This document shows positions 48,495-61,100 of a stretch of DNA of 64,000 bases, piece by piece. Source of the DNA: Ochromonas danica. Lineage: Eukaryota > Sar > Chrysophyceae > Chromulinales > Chromulinaceae. A program made the translations under genes and the position numbers. The DNA is taken from assembly GCA_015146655.1 (NCBI GenBank), contig VKHL01000008.1:248001-312000 (forward strand), in the 5' to 3' direction. Positions within the stretch are counted from its first letter, which is position 1. Every line of letters starts with the position of its first letter. The notes below the pieces were generated by a model. That model made no database searches, was not told the DNA's origin, and saw nothing but the letters and a program-made list of their open reading frames with translations.

Positions 48495-48800
48495 AAGTGA
48501 TAGTAAAGTGTTGGTTCTTCATTGTAAATAACTACAAGTATAGGCATGAGATGACACGACTCCAATCCAATGCCCTCGATGAGTTTGTCATCGTATCAGT
48601 GCTCTTAAAGGGGACGGAAAGGTTTACTGGATTTACAATCTCTCACAACTGACAATCATTTGATCGGCGAGACTCAATCAACTTCCTGACAACAGCGGAC
48701 CTCCCACACGAAGCTAAGCTAGTCATCCTTCGCGACATGGAAGCTGCTCGGTACGGTACAAGAAGGTCAGACAAGCAATCAAAGAACCATGCGAAGAAAC
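48495..48800. other. Convergent gap between the MRH gene and EMC3
   Basis: These 306 bp hold two 3' flanks. I saw no gene, repeat or clear AATAAA. Confidence 0.4.
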
Positions 48801-49657
48801 TTACTTGTCCATGTTGAAAGCTACATCAGAGGAGGCATCAGGATAGGAGTCTCCCAATAATGTCCTTTCAGCCTTCTCAGCAACCCACTCATGAGCAACG
48901 ATAGCCAAAGCCTCGCGTTCATTCTTGTAGGCAGCATTGGCATCGAAGCCTACCTGAGCTTGACCACCCATCCCCATTCCCATCTTTAAGAACACACAGC
49001 ACAAGTAAGCGGCCTATTCTACCAAAGAGAGACGAGACAACTAACCTGCATTTGCATCATCTTGGTGTCATCCAGATCAGTGTCCTCACCCAAGATGAGC
49101 TTATATATACCACTCATACCGAAGGTGATGAGGAAGTACCAAGACAGCGAGCTCACGTAAGAGACATCCAAGGTCTGTAAGTCCACACCGCGCTGAAGCA
49201 TAAGGCGGAAGCGGGAGGAAGGCATGGGGAAGGGCACTTTCAAGCAGACAAAGCCAGAGAAGAAGTAACCAACAAAGCCCATCATGGCGAAGTTAGGCAG
49301 CATGTAAATCATGTTTCCTTTCATCATGTCCATCATCTGCATGGGGTTGCTCATGGGATTGGCTGGGGGTGGAGCTTTCTCGCGGAGCAATCCGGTCTTC
49401 TTTCGAATTAAATAAGCCTTACGCTTATTAAAGGCTTCAGCAGAAATGAACTTTCCATTGGCTCTCAGTCTAGCGGAGATGGAGAGATTTTGTTTGGCGC
49501 GCATGTCAGACAAATCTGTCTCAGACATTTTCACATCCGATTTAATCAAATTCTGAACATAGTGTCTCCCTATACCAACCAATAAGACTAACAAGATCAT
49601 GGGCAGAACAACCCAATCACGAATGGCTGTATCAAGGACTAGAATATCTGTCGCCAT
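48801..49657 (-). CDS. EMC3: ER membrane protein complex subunit 3
   Basis: Exons are 49046..49657 and 48801..48983, with a 62-nt intron (GTTAGT...TTAAAG), giving 264 residues; human EMC3 has 261. The start MATDILVLDTAIRDWVVLPM is the family start. RHYVQNLI, AKQNLSISARLRANGKFIS, the MMKGNMIYMLPN region, GFVCLKVPFPMPSSRFRLMLQRGVDL and SSLSWYFLITFGMSGIY follow in order. EMC3 is an Oxa1-superfamily insertase subunit that helps insert tail-anchored and multi-pass proteins into the ER membrane. The second exon is a short cytosolic tail that begins with a MGMGMGG run. An upstream in-frame extension exists but starts outside the family alignment. Confidence 0.97.
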
Positions 49658-49779
49658 TTTCTTTCTTTGTGATGTTCTCACCACAGCAAATAGATAACAG
49701 ATGATATTTATGAAATTCACTACCGTTTTATGAAATAACATAAATATATTTTCCGTTGTGGATTGAGTCATAAATTAGA
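49658..49779. promoter_or_regulatory. Compact divergent promoter of EMC3 and the Rossmann-like gene
   Basis: The two start codons are 122 bp apart. The gap is AT-rich, with TAAATATATTTT near 49741 that could act as a TATA-like element in either direction. Role inferred from position. Confidence 0.4.
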
Positions 49780-50994
49780 ATGAGAATGTTGTTGTTGTGG
49801 TGGTTAGTTGGTCTGTTCTATCTTGGTCATCCAAGGCTTTGTCTGGGTGACGAAGGCTATGATCTGGCTGAGCAGTCTAAGTTCTTCGAAGAAGACTACA
49901 GATCTTATCACATGCCAAACATCGTCAAGCTGCACTGCCCTGCCAATGCCCTCACGCCCGCAGAGTACAGCTCTTGTGTCAACCAAACAGAAAGCAGTGT
50001 GCGTTCCTTCAAGTTGTCACTCTTTTACTACTACAAGCAGGAGCTCTTCAAGCAGGTAAGCGGGCTAGTGCGTCCCGCGGATCGACCGGAATACGACATT
50101 TTCGTCCAAGAAGCAGAAAGTACTTTGCCTGCCTATCACCACAAGCTCTCCATTGTGCAAGACTATGCTGACGATAGTCGGGTAAAGAACATCTGTTTGG
50201 TAGGTTTTCAAGGCGGATTATCGTTGCTTAACTTCTTGAGCAGCAATCCCACAGCACGTATTCTTGTTTTTGACCCTCTGCACTCATCCAGCAACAGCCA
50301 CCAGCAGCAGGAGGAGGCAAAGGATTCTTCATCAAAGCAAAGTCTCTTTCAACTCCTTCACTACCAAAGTATCTTAAAATATCACAAGAAACGAGCGATC
50401 AATTGGATTGTTGGTGACATCAAACAGGCCGTGCGGAACTATTTCCAGCTTTTCGCTTCCTCTTCTGCTCCTCACTGCCAGCTGCTGTACATTGATATCA
50501 TTTCCTTAGTAACATCTGCAATGGAGGCAGCAAGTCTATTCGAGACTATTCTCCCTTTGGTCGATCCCGTCTACAATCGAGTTATAGTGAATGACTTTGA
50601 AAAGGAAGTGGTGAATGTTGCTTTTCAGTATGTTTACCAAAAGGTTCACACCGGTATCTTCTGCCCAACTTGTGATGCAGCTCATCTGCCAGCTGTTGCG
50701 GCCGATGAGATCACTTCCTTTGACTCCATCCACACTGCCCAGTGCGAATCGCGATACAAAACCAACGCGACAGTCTTGCGCTACTTCCAAGGTTTCCTGC
50801 CCACTCCTTGCGTGGCGATGTACACCAATGAGACGGGGACGAGGCATGTCGAGTTCCTCTTGTCAATTCGTCACTGTATGCCCAACGCTGCCCAAGAAGA
50901 GGTAAAGGAGTTGGAGGTTGACGACCAGGTGCAGTTGATCATAACTCAGATGACCCACCAACTTGCTTGTCCGGATGATTTTGTGACGTCATAA
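49780..50994 (+). CDS. Secreted Rossmann/methyltransferase-like protein
   Basis: A single exon encodes 404 residues. A signal peptide is clear (MRMLLLWWLVGLFYLGHPRLCLG). The central part has the alternating strand pattern of a class I SAM-methyltransferase fold: KNICLVGFQGGLSLLNFLSS (glycine loop), ARILVFDPLHS (acidic end of strand 2), INWIVGDIKQAV, and LLYIDIISLV. A FCPTCD motif and further cysteines follow (CESRYKTNATVL, PTPCVAMYTNETG), which would suit disulfides in the secretory lumen. Asn-linked sites are present. This resembles Methyltransf_24-type proteins, but the cofactor loop GFQGGLS is not a textbook GxGxG. I cannot assign a substrate. Confidence 0.65.
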   Translation: MRMLLLWWLVGLFYLGHPRLCLGDEGYDLAEQSKFFEEDYRSYHMPNIVKLHCPANALTPAEYSSCVNQTESSVRSFKLSLFYYYKQELFKQVSGLVRPADRPEYDIFVQEAESTLPAYHHKLSIVQDYADDSRVKNICLVGFQGGLSLLNFLSSNPTARILVFDPLHSSSNSHQQQEEAKDSSSKQSLFQLLHYQSILKYHKKRAINWIVGDIKQAVRNYFQLFASSSAPHCQLLYIDIISLVTSAMEAASLFETILPLVDPVYNRVIVNDFEKEVVNVAFQYVYQKVHTGIFCPTCDAAHLPAVAADEITSFDSIHTAQCESRYKTNATVLRYFQGFLPTPCVAMYTNETGTRHVEFLLSIRHCMPNAAQEEVKELEVDDQVQLIITQMTHQLACPDDFVTS

Positions 50995-51165
50995 ATAGAG
51001 AACGAATAGCACCGTAGCAGCGCAGCTGAAGGAGAGGTTAGAAAGTTAGTAGAGCGGATTATCACCTGGATCGAACTACTTCGACCCACAATTAAATTAA
51101 CACTTCGGTTCATGTACAGCGATAGGTAATAAGAGCCAAGTGGCCGAGGGGTTGGGACTATTTCT

Positions 51166-52715
<1,550 letters not shown>

Positions 52716-53019
52716 ATTCGCAAGGGTACGTTAACTCACAAACAACCCAAACTGTGTCGGGCAATGCCAATGCCAATGGCGTTTCGTTGGATTGTGCTGA
52801 TGAGCCGAGGGGAAATTATTGTTTTGCGTAGAAATCCAAGTTCGGCTATTATTACGATGCGAAGAATCAGACAATGTGCTGAACTAAACTATGAGATTTA
52901 ACTTAGACTTCAAGCGCATTGAGCATAAAGAAGGCCGAACAGTTAACTTTGCACACATGAACAAGGGGGGTTTCCAACTAAATCAACGAGAGAAAGGCTG
53001 TAAACGGACCAATGGACCT
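52716..53019. promoter_or_regulatory. 5' flank of the ArfGAP1-like gene
   Basis: These 304 bp lie between the ArfGAP start and the stop of the next minus-strand gene. CCAAT occurs twice, 6 bp apart, at 52767 and 52773 (GCCAATGCCAATGGC), about 55 bp from the start codon. This suggests a CCAAT-box promoter. Nothing else was recognised. Confidence 0.4.
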
Positions 53020-55128
53020 TCATTGTCGTCGACGACCAAAAGGATGTCTTATCCTTCGAAACACAGCACCTAGTGCCTCCTTCAAGCGACGAAGCGCTTC
53101 ACGAGCAGCATAGAGAAAAGCAAATTCTCGTTTCTGCCTGACCGCGATCTGAAGGAAAAGGGTCGACCTATTGGTTCCCTCCTCCTGGCCAGGAATAGAT
53201 ACAGAAATAGAAGAACCAGCTGCTGAGGGTAGAAAGACTTCCAATGCTTCCTCTTCCTCTTCCTCTTGCTCATGAGCAATTGGAGACGAATCGCATTGAT
53301 GTTCCTGCATAGAATCTTTGCAATTACCTATAATATGACTATCAAAACAAGGCAGTACCTGTTGTTGAGAGATAATAGGGGACAGTGCAGGAACGTTGGG
53401 TTTGTCACGAACAGTCTTCGGGAATGGATGAATCGCTGCATATAATACTATAAACAGTAAGATCAACAAGCAGCCCAAGAGATAGATGCCCGCCCAAAGG
53501 ATATTCCGTTGTCCAGTTATGCTCTCGATATTACTGGGGGGGACTTCCACAACTTTTTGTCCAGGTGATTTGGCGACAGCTGGTGAGGGAGTAGCAGTTG
53601 ACTGTACATCATCCGGTACATTGAGATAATCAGGGGACATTACTTCAACAGACAGCGATTGAAGATTGCTTTTGGGCGTATCCTCAAGAGCATCAGTCCT
53701 TTCTTCAATGATAGTCTCGGTTTGCAGGATCGTTTCTTTCAGTTCAAGGCATGTTTGAGTGTGCTGGGCTGAAGACAACTTGGGAGAATTAGAATTGTAC
53801 AAGGTTTCATGCAAAATTTCGGTGCTTGAGGGAGTATCTGCTTGGGCGCAGGGGATGGATTGAGATGAAGAAGAAGTGGTGAGTTCAGTCTGAAGTTGCA
53901 TATTTGTAGCGAATACAGCAGCCAAAGAGTGGGACATTGTAGGAGGTTTAGGGGGTGTAGTAAACCCTTGTTGCTGCTCGATTGAATGATTCGACGGCTC
54001 ATTCTGAGAAATCGGCTTCTGTGCTTCCATTGAGGGAAAGGGACGGGCTGTGGAGGAGGTGGCGACTGACGAATTGTGAGGAAGGCTGGACGGTGCTGCG
54101 GATTCAATAGTACTACCCGATTTTCGGCGAGGAGGAACATACTGCTTTGCAAACGCCGCTACCCTTCGTTGATCCAATGCAATGCGATCTTCTTTACTCT
54201 TGGCCATATTGTTCGCAATAGAATCGCTCTCTGTCGACTCGGTTTGTCCTTTAGCATCTCCACTAATTCCAAACAATTCAGTCGGGACGATTGTCATCGC
54301 TTCTTCTTCGCAAGCAATCCCTTTTCCAGTAGTTACAAGAACCACTTCCTCCTCTTCATTCTCATCATCTGTATTGGTTCCGGCAGCTGTTGAAAAAGCC
54401 TCACTAGAGGTATGCATCATGGCTACATTACCTGCAGATACCACTGCTCGCAAAGGAGTTGAGGTTTTACTATCAGAGTTACCAGAGTTATATCCACTCA
54501 TAAAATGCCGAAACTCTTCACTCTCACTTTCATTAACGGCTCTTTCTGGTGTAGATGGGTTGCTATTGAAATCAGGAATACTATCGACAATATGAGTACC
54601 TTGAAACACCTCGTCGATGGCGATAAGCCATTCACTCCAATGATACTCTCCTGCGGTCAGCTCAGTTATATTGTAATGTTGGAGAGACTTCTCGGCATCT
54701 TTCTTAGTCAACTTGGCCTGCCACTGTTTGTCCTTGGTCGCTGTCTTCCACCACTGGTGAAGAATTTGTTTCTTATCCATTAAAGTCCAATATTTCTGAT
54801 TCTCTGCAGGAGTGAACTTGTTCAATCCTTCACTAGCTCCTTCTCCCGAGTTCTCTTTCACCTCCTTGCCTCGGAGATTGGCGAAGTGATACATGATGTT
54901 TCCCAATACATAATCAGCCCTAGACATCTTGCGAAGCTTCATATAGAACTCTTCTTGGCTGTCAGGCAAAGAGTTTCCCTTGAATTTTGATCGTATCTCC
55001 TGTACAGACAGGGATCGTTGAATGGAGTTCAGCTCTTCGATGCGTGCCTGCGACAAACTACGAGCTTTCTTGACAGGAGTTACGCCCTGCTGTTTGGCGG
55101 CAAGCAGCTTCTTCTTTTCTTCCAACAT
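53020..55128 (-). CDS. Uncharacterised single-pass membrane protein
   Basis: The predicted protein has 702 residues starting MLEEKKKLLAAKQQG. This start was chosen because a leader intron fits well (GTAAGA at 55243 to ACACAG at 55158), and no ATG precedes MLEEKKK in the spliced leader. The N-terminal 170 residues are helical and basic, with a possible folded part (YWTLMDKKQILHQWWKTATKDKQW; EYHWSEWLIAIDEVFQGTH). A long Ser/Thr-rich, low-complexity middle follows. One hydrophobic span lies near the C-terminal third (NILWAGIYLLGCLLILLFIV). The tail ends with an acidic run (EEEEEEA) and then an Arg-rich helix (EALRRLKEALGAVFRRIRHPF). No signal peptide is present, so a C-tail topology in an internal membrane is plausible. 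No family was recognised. Confidence 0.75.
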   Translation of the reverse strand: MLEEKKKLLAAKQQGVTPVKKARSLSQARIEELNSIQRSLSVQEIRSKFKGNSLPDSQEEFYMKLRKMSRADYVLGNIMYHFANLRGKEVKENSGEGASEGLNKFTPAENQKYWTLMDKKQILHQWWKTATKDKQWQAKLTKKDAEKSLQHYNITELTAGEYHWSEWLIAIDEVFQGTHIVDSIPDFNSNPSTPERAVNESESEEFRHFMSGYNSGNSDSKTSTPLRAVVSAGNVAMMHTSSEAFSTAAGTNTDDENEEEEVVLVTTGKGIACEEEAMTIVPTELFGISGDAKGQTESTESDSIANNMAKSKEDRIALDQRRVAAFAKQYVPPRRKSGSTIESAAPSSLPHNSSVATSSTARPFPSMEAQKPISQNEPSNHSIEQQQGFTTPPKPPTMSHSLAAVFATNMQLQTELTTSSSSQSIPCAQADTPSSTEILHETLYNSNSPKLSSAQHTQTCLELKETILQTETIIEERTDALEDTPKSNLQSLSVEVMSPDYLNVPDDVQSTATPSPAVAKSPGQKVVEVPPSNIESITGQRNILWAGIYLLGCLLILLFIVLYAAIHPFPKTVRDKPNVPALSPIISQQQVLPCFDSHIIGNCKDSMQEHQCDSSPIAHEQEEEEEEALEVFLPSAAGSSISVSIPGQEEGTNRSTLFLQIAVRQKREFAFLYAAREALRRLKEALGAVFRRIRHPFGRRRQ

Positions 55129-55659
55129 GCTTCTGGAGAGTGGGCTCGATTGGCTCGCTGTGTTATTCGTACAGCAAAGAGTGAGAACAGGCAAAATGAA
55201 CAACTTAATTGCGCACCATTCTAGCTCAACAACAACGTCTTACCTTTAGAGATGAGCAGGTCGATAGACCAAAGTGGAGGGGCGATCGGAGATGTTTGGA
55301 GGAGGCAGTCTGGCTGGGTGGTTTGCTTCGTGCGAGAGGGAGAGAAGATGAACGAAAACCCCGCAGCCCCCCAGCCCCGCAACGGTCCGCTCTGTCAGCA
55401 CAGCTCAACACAGCTCAAGACAGCTCAACTGGACGCTCGCTCGCACTGTCGCGTCAGTCCTTCCGTTAACTTCACTTCCCAGATCGCGCAATCCTCGGCT
55501 GCAACAACATTTTGAGATGAGGAAGAGAATGATGGGATGAGTCATTCCACTTTACTAGTTTACACACCCGCAGTTTGCACGAGTATACACAGTAATACTC
55601 TATTGACATTAGAACAGTTTTTACGATTTATATCCCATCATTTACCTACAATCCTAAAC
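55129..55659. other. 5' flank and leader of the membrane-protein gene; 3' flank of the EF-hand gene
   Basis: A probable leader intron occupies 55158..55243. Further upstream ACAGCTCAA recurs three times (55399-55432), and CGCTCGCTCGCACTG lies near 55436. The part beyond about 55500 is the 3' flank of the EF-hand gene. No additional exon was supported. Confidence 0.5.
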
Positions 55660-58109
55660 TCACCAAACTGTTTGCTCAGCGCTTCCATTCTGAATTTGAC
55701 TTAAGACTGAGACAGCGCTTGAGAAAGTAATCCGATCTGTTTCGAGCGGATCTAAAGTCTTCAAAAGAGTGAAGAAAGTTTTGGACTCTTCCTCGCTTCC
55801 ATCCAAGCCCATCTCATCTCCAACACTGCCATCTTTAGCTTCTCTGAAAAATGAGACGTCCTTCGAAGTATTATTGGAATCTACCGGTCGCTCTAAGAGC
55901 GCCGTCAAAATCTCTGCATTCTCTGTAACCTTTCTGAGTAGAACAAAAAAATGATAAAACTCTTTGGCTGACAAAACACCGTCGGTATTTTGGTCAATAT
56001 GGCGAAAGATCTTCACAAAATTACTCAAATAATCTTGATGAGATGAAAGCTGGAAATCCAGCAGGATTTTAAAGAAAGTGGGATAGAATAGCCTCAGCTT
56101 GTCTTGTTTCTTCATTTTATTGGGGTCTTGAACCATTACATTTAATGTTCGCGAACTATATCCAAGACGCTTGACATCACGAGGTTGCCGCCGATCGTAA
56201 CCTATCTTGCCAGCTTTGAATAAATCACTGCTGTGGTGTATCACACTGGGCGATCCCATCACGACTGTTTGAGCACCTCCACCTGCTTTCCGATTTGATG
56301 GCGATGGTGAGGACAGATTAAAGAAAGGAGACGTGGTGCCCGCACTCAGTTGCTTGGGCTGCAAAGAAGCTGACAAGGCACCAGGGCTAGAGATAACGAC
56401 AGAAGGACTCTCTACGCCCTTATCAAGAATAGCCCTATTTTGTAAGATTGTGCACAACTTGTGTGCATCCAACTCGTTGTAAAGGTAACCCACCAAGTCC
56501 CGCCATTCCTCTTCTTGGATATAGCCGCCAGTTAACTTTTCCTCCAGCATTGACGCAATGGCGCCTTGATCTTTCTGGGGGAAACGACCCATCAACTGAA
56601 CTTGCGTCAGATCTCGCACACTTTTAATTAGCTCTTGCTGTATCAAATGGAAATCTTCTTCGATCTCATTACGAAAAATCTCCACAAAGACAGCAACTTC
56701 GTTGTCTTCGCCACAATACTTCTTCAAAGCAAGGAGAAGCATCCCAGCATGAACGACAGCTAGGTCTCGTAGACCATAACGTTTCTCAAGCATTCGGAAT
56801 GTGTGCTGCTCCATTGTTTCCATGGGAAGATTACCTATCCCTTGCATAGCCTTATCATTTGCAATGGCCTTTGATTCGTACAAGCGTGCTATGGTATCTT
56901 TGCATTCTTTCAACGAAATATCTCGACAACGGCCCATATCCATTGCCTTTTGAATGTCTTCTCTAAAGCTTCGCAGCCAATTGACCGGAGACGCCAGTGA
57001 TAAAGGCTTTTTGGAGGGAGTGTTGAGGCCTTGTCGCTGAAGAACTGAGCTTTCCTCACCCGACTGAAAGCCAGCAGCCAAATAAGTTTCCTCTCGAGCA
57101 TTACTTGCTCGCTCGCTCTTTGGTGTTCGAGGTCGCATGTAGGAAGGACTATTAGGGGGAGGTTGAGTGGAAGAGATAGACAATGAAGCAGTGCTCAACG
57201 ACCTTCTCATTGAAAGAGAATTCCCAGTCGGGACAGCGTCATGCTGGAAAGGTGGATAGGATATAAGTTTGGGATCAGAGGAGGAGATCTCTTTGTACTT
57301 GTGCATCTCTTGAATAGTGTTGCGCAGATGCTGTCTGAGGTCCAGGATTTGCTGATTCAACTGCTCATTCTCCTGGTTTAGCTGGAGCATAGTGTCTTGA
57401 AGCTTGCGAATATTCTCCTCGTGCTGCTCGATTTCTTGGCTTTTCTCAAGGAGTGAAGTTGAGAGCTGCGCTTGATCTTCTCTCATATTCACGAGGATTT
57501 GCTGGAAGTCCCCAATGAATGCTGACTGCACAGCGCGCAAGTCACGAACACAATCACCCAGGGCTGGCGAGACTAAACCAAAAGCACAACAAGAAAACGC
57601 AAGTAGAGCATATCAGCACAGATCCAAGAAAGAGGAAAGGCAAGCAAAGTGATCGTACTGCTCTGGCAGAGTAAGAGGACTTGCTGATAGGATGCATCAT
57701 ACAGCCCATGCCTGGCCATGATCACCTCAACCCTCTGTTGATAAGGGTCACTAATTTGAGGTATCCTAGCATCTAATTTTTCTAGAACGCCCTGAACGTG
57801 GATCTCAAAGGCTCTCTCCAAGACAGCTTCATCGCCATTTTTCAACCTCAACCGTAACTGTTTTAGAGTATCAAAGAGATTTGCTGCCTTAGCAACCTCA
57901 GCCGGATTGATGAATTCAAAGGCTAAAGAACCCTGAACATTCATGGCTGATGTCTCAACTTCGGTAATATGACAATCGATCACTTGAGTCTGGAGTCGCA
58001 CCAACCGTTGCGCCGTTTCTCCAAAAGAGAAACACCGAGAAACGCGCTTTTATAAGGGGTTTGGGAAGAGGCTGTTCAAACTAGGAATTGTGGAGGTTTT
58101 AGTCGCCAT
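55660..58109 (-). CDS. EF-hand coiled-coil protein
   Basis: The model is exons 58082..58109, 57659..58018 and 55660..57572 (introns of 63 and 86 nt), giving 766 residues. Residues about 130-220 form a strong coiled coil (LLEKSQEIEQHEENIRKLQ; LQLNQENEQLNQQILDLRQH). The middle is mixed, with Ser/Pro-rich linkers. Near the C terminus one canonical EF-hand reads HIDQNTDGVLSAKEFYHFF, with ligands at positions 1, 3, 5, 9 and 12 of the loop. A second, weaker helix pair follows. Calcium-dependent scaffolding is a reasonable guess; I do not recognise a named family. The first exon is tentative. Its intron starts GTTTGA and contains TTATAAAAG, which could instead be a TATA box, in which case translation would begin at an in-frame ATG near 57944. 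Confidence 0.8.
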
Positions 58110-58170
58110 TGCTTTTCCTTTGCTTTTCTTGCTGTGCCCATGAATCCAAACTTTGGAAGAGGAAGAAATC

Positions 58171-61100
58171 ATGGAAGCGAACCCTCCCAAGCCGCCTCTA
58201 CAAGATTCCTATGAGGCTATTATCCTTGTGACACGAGGGGATAAATTGCCTAAAAGGAATTATGGAACGAAGCTGCACCCTACTTATGAGGTCAGTCGTG
58301 TTCTGCCCATGTTTGGATGGTTGCGTACAGCAGCTGATTGCAGATTCTCGCCGTGCTTGGGCTTGGCCTGCTCAGTTCATTATTTGATTATATACACGTT
58401 CTTTTATCACTATTCTCATTGCTCTTTTTTATTTTCTCCCTTCTGCCTCTCCTTCCTAGACATCAGTCAGAATAAAGCAAAATGCAGACAAGTTGACAAA
58501 ACCTCACCTGGCAATCAAATTCTTCGACCAATACCGCGACCTATATGATGATTTGGTCAAGCTGGGCGTTGGAGAAGGATTACAATATCATGTTGATGCT
58601 CCTTTTCCCCCAACCTTTCGATCGTCAGCCTTGGGCATGAAGATGACTGAAGAAGCTCTTCAAGAAAGGTGATTGCGAGATCGCTTCTCTTCGTAAATGG
58701 CTGGTTCTTTGTTTTAAGCTCTTTCCTGCCTGTTCTAAATAGGTGTTATTTATTGAACAAATGGATGCAAGCGCTATTTGCACAGTTTGCTTCCTATCCG
58801 CCAGATGCGCAGGTGAGAGAGACTTCTCACGCCTTCTTCCTCTCCGCCGACACTTGAGCGCTTACTGACAAAATTGCTGCTTAGAAACTCATTTCCAGCT
58901 TCTTATCTCTCGAAGATAATGATAAGATCTCTGAAGACAACAAGAATCTGATCATCTCCTTGTAAGCCTTTTGTTATTATAAGATCTCATGTTTTCGTTT
59001 GTGTTGTGGACAGTGTTAGTGACCTCTCATGCTCTCGCTGTAGGCTGAGTCGAACCAATTCAACCGCAGCTATTTCTCCGCAGTCTATCTTATTAGCGAA
59101 GGAAATGTCCAGCTGTACTCTATCTCCAGCAGGAGAGAGCGACGATAATACCAGTAACTCTGGCACACTCGTTACCACGGATGCTATTTCTCAGCTGGAA
59201 AACAGGAAACTATCCAATCGTCAAATAAGCTCCTCTCGCAAGGCTCATTCAATCGATAGCGAAGCTGCGGCGCTTTACACCGGAGCAGAGCTTGCTGAAT
59301 ACGCGAAGGAGACCATCTTACCTCCTTTTCTGGCTGTCAGCGTTCTTCGAGGGGATATGGTTCCCAAGCATGAAGCCGATAACCGTCTCCACCATACATA
59401 CGACACCATTATTCGTATTCTCTCATTGCAAGATAGCACATACAAGGATAAGGACAATGTAGATCCTGAAGCTTACGCTCTGCAAAGTCACTTACCGCCT
59501 ATCACAGTGAGCAAAGTTTTTGATGGCTATCGCCAGCTCAAAGCAAGTCTAGAAGATATAGGTGTGCAGTGTAATATTTTGTCAGCGTGGTTGTTTTGTG
59601 CACTAACAGTGTTATATATCGCAGGTGTTTTCAGTAGAGATACCCAAGACAAGGCCAAGCAATACAACGAAGGAGAAAGCATTCGTCGCTATGCAATGAT
59701 CATTCCAGCAATTTTCCCGCGCACTTACCGCAGAAGCTCTCTGGGACTAAGTTTGACGGAGCCGCAGCTACAGACGCGTGTTGTTCAGCTAAATTTGTGG
59801 GTGGGAGCTCTTCTCACGGCCTTTCAAACTTTGCCGAGCGAGGCGCAGTCGATGATTCTTGACTTTCTCAGCATCCCGCCACCTGATGTTGATGAATCAG
59901 ATAAGGCATTGGAAAATACTCCTCAAAATGCTGAGGCCTTGACTCGCAAACGTCAGAATGAGCTCTTTTCAGCAATGTAAGTTTTTTATATATGCTATGT
60001 GCAGTGATTGTGATTGTGTTGAGCATATGATATCTGTTGCTAGGCTCAAGGGCACCTATACGCCTCCTCCCAAACCTGTTGAGGTCGACGTCAAGCGGAA
60101 ACACACAGACATGGGATTATTTTCTGCTTTGATGCCGAAGTCCAAGGAAGAAGAAGTCAAGTTTGACAAGCAGAACAGTTTCTTGAAAATTGACAACAAT
60201 AAAAGTTCCACACAAAGTCAGTCTTCCCTCCCTTTGCCCCCTCCTGCTCCTCTTTACACCGAGGTCGAGCGGCAGCTAAGTGAAGCTTCTATGGCCACTA
60301 CGGCGAGCAAAGTTCTCACGCCAATGCAAATCGCCGAATATAGCAAAGAAGTCATCGTCCACACATTCCTTGCAATCCATTTGGTCAATGGACCCAAAGT
60401 TGCCAAAAAGGCAAATGAGCAAGCAACACATCCAGGATATGCGGTAGGTTGGAATGACTGTGCTTCGTTGGGTATTTTATTAATCAATGCTTGTATTCGA
60501 ATGATAGATCACACTCCGTGTTCTCCCTTTGAATGAAGTTCAATATGCGAGCAAAGATCGCATTGACGGAGATGCTTATCAAAAGCTCATCTGCGGAAAT
60601 AATAATCAGCCTTACTGCATAAGTGTTACGCGTGCTTTTGATAGTTATCGCACGCTCAAAAATGAGTTGGAGTTGTGCGGAGTATATTGCCATGATGCCA
60701 AAGGGATTAGACCTACCAGCATCATTCTGGAGGCTTCTTTCCCTAAAACTTATAAGCGATCCTCTCTGGGTGTCAAGCTAACTGATAGTCAGATACGCAA
60801 AAGGTTAGCAAATGCTTGTGCTCGTATAAATAACCTGTTATTAAACACATCGATCTTGCCTTGTTTTTCAGACAAGCGGAGCTCAATCGCTTCATGGGCT
60901 CGGTGTTGACCAAGTATCATCTTTATTCGAACGATGCCAAAGAGTTGATAAGCAACTTCTTCCAATTAGATGAAGACAATCCTGCTGAGCCGTTTGGACG
61001 ACTTATGCTGTCCATGTAGGTCTTTCCTGTCGTATTCGACGAGATTGCAATTTAGCTAACATGTTTTGGTTGTTCAGGATGAATCGCAAGTTCCAACCCC

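Noticed and set aside
51130-51165. tRNA-like AAGTGGCCGAGGGGTT near the end of the ArfGAP gene
   Set aside because: It resembles a Ser/Leu tRNA D-arm, but no T-arm (GGTTCGAATCC-like) or acceptor pairing follows before the coding sequence.
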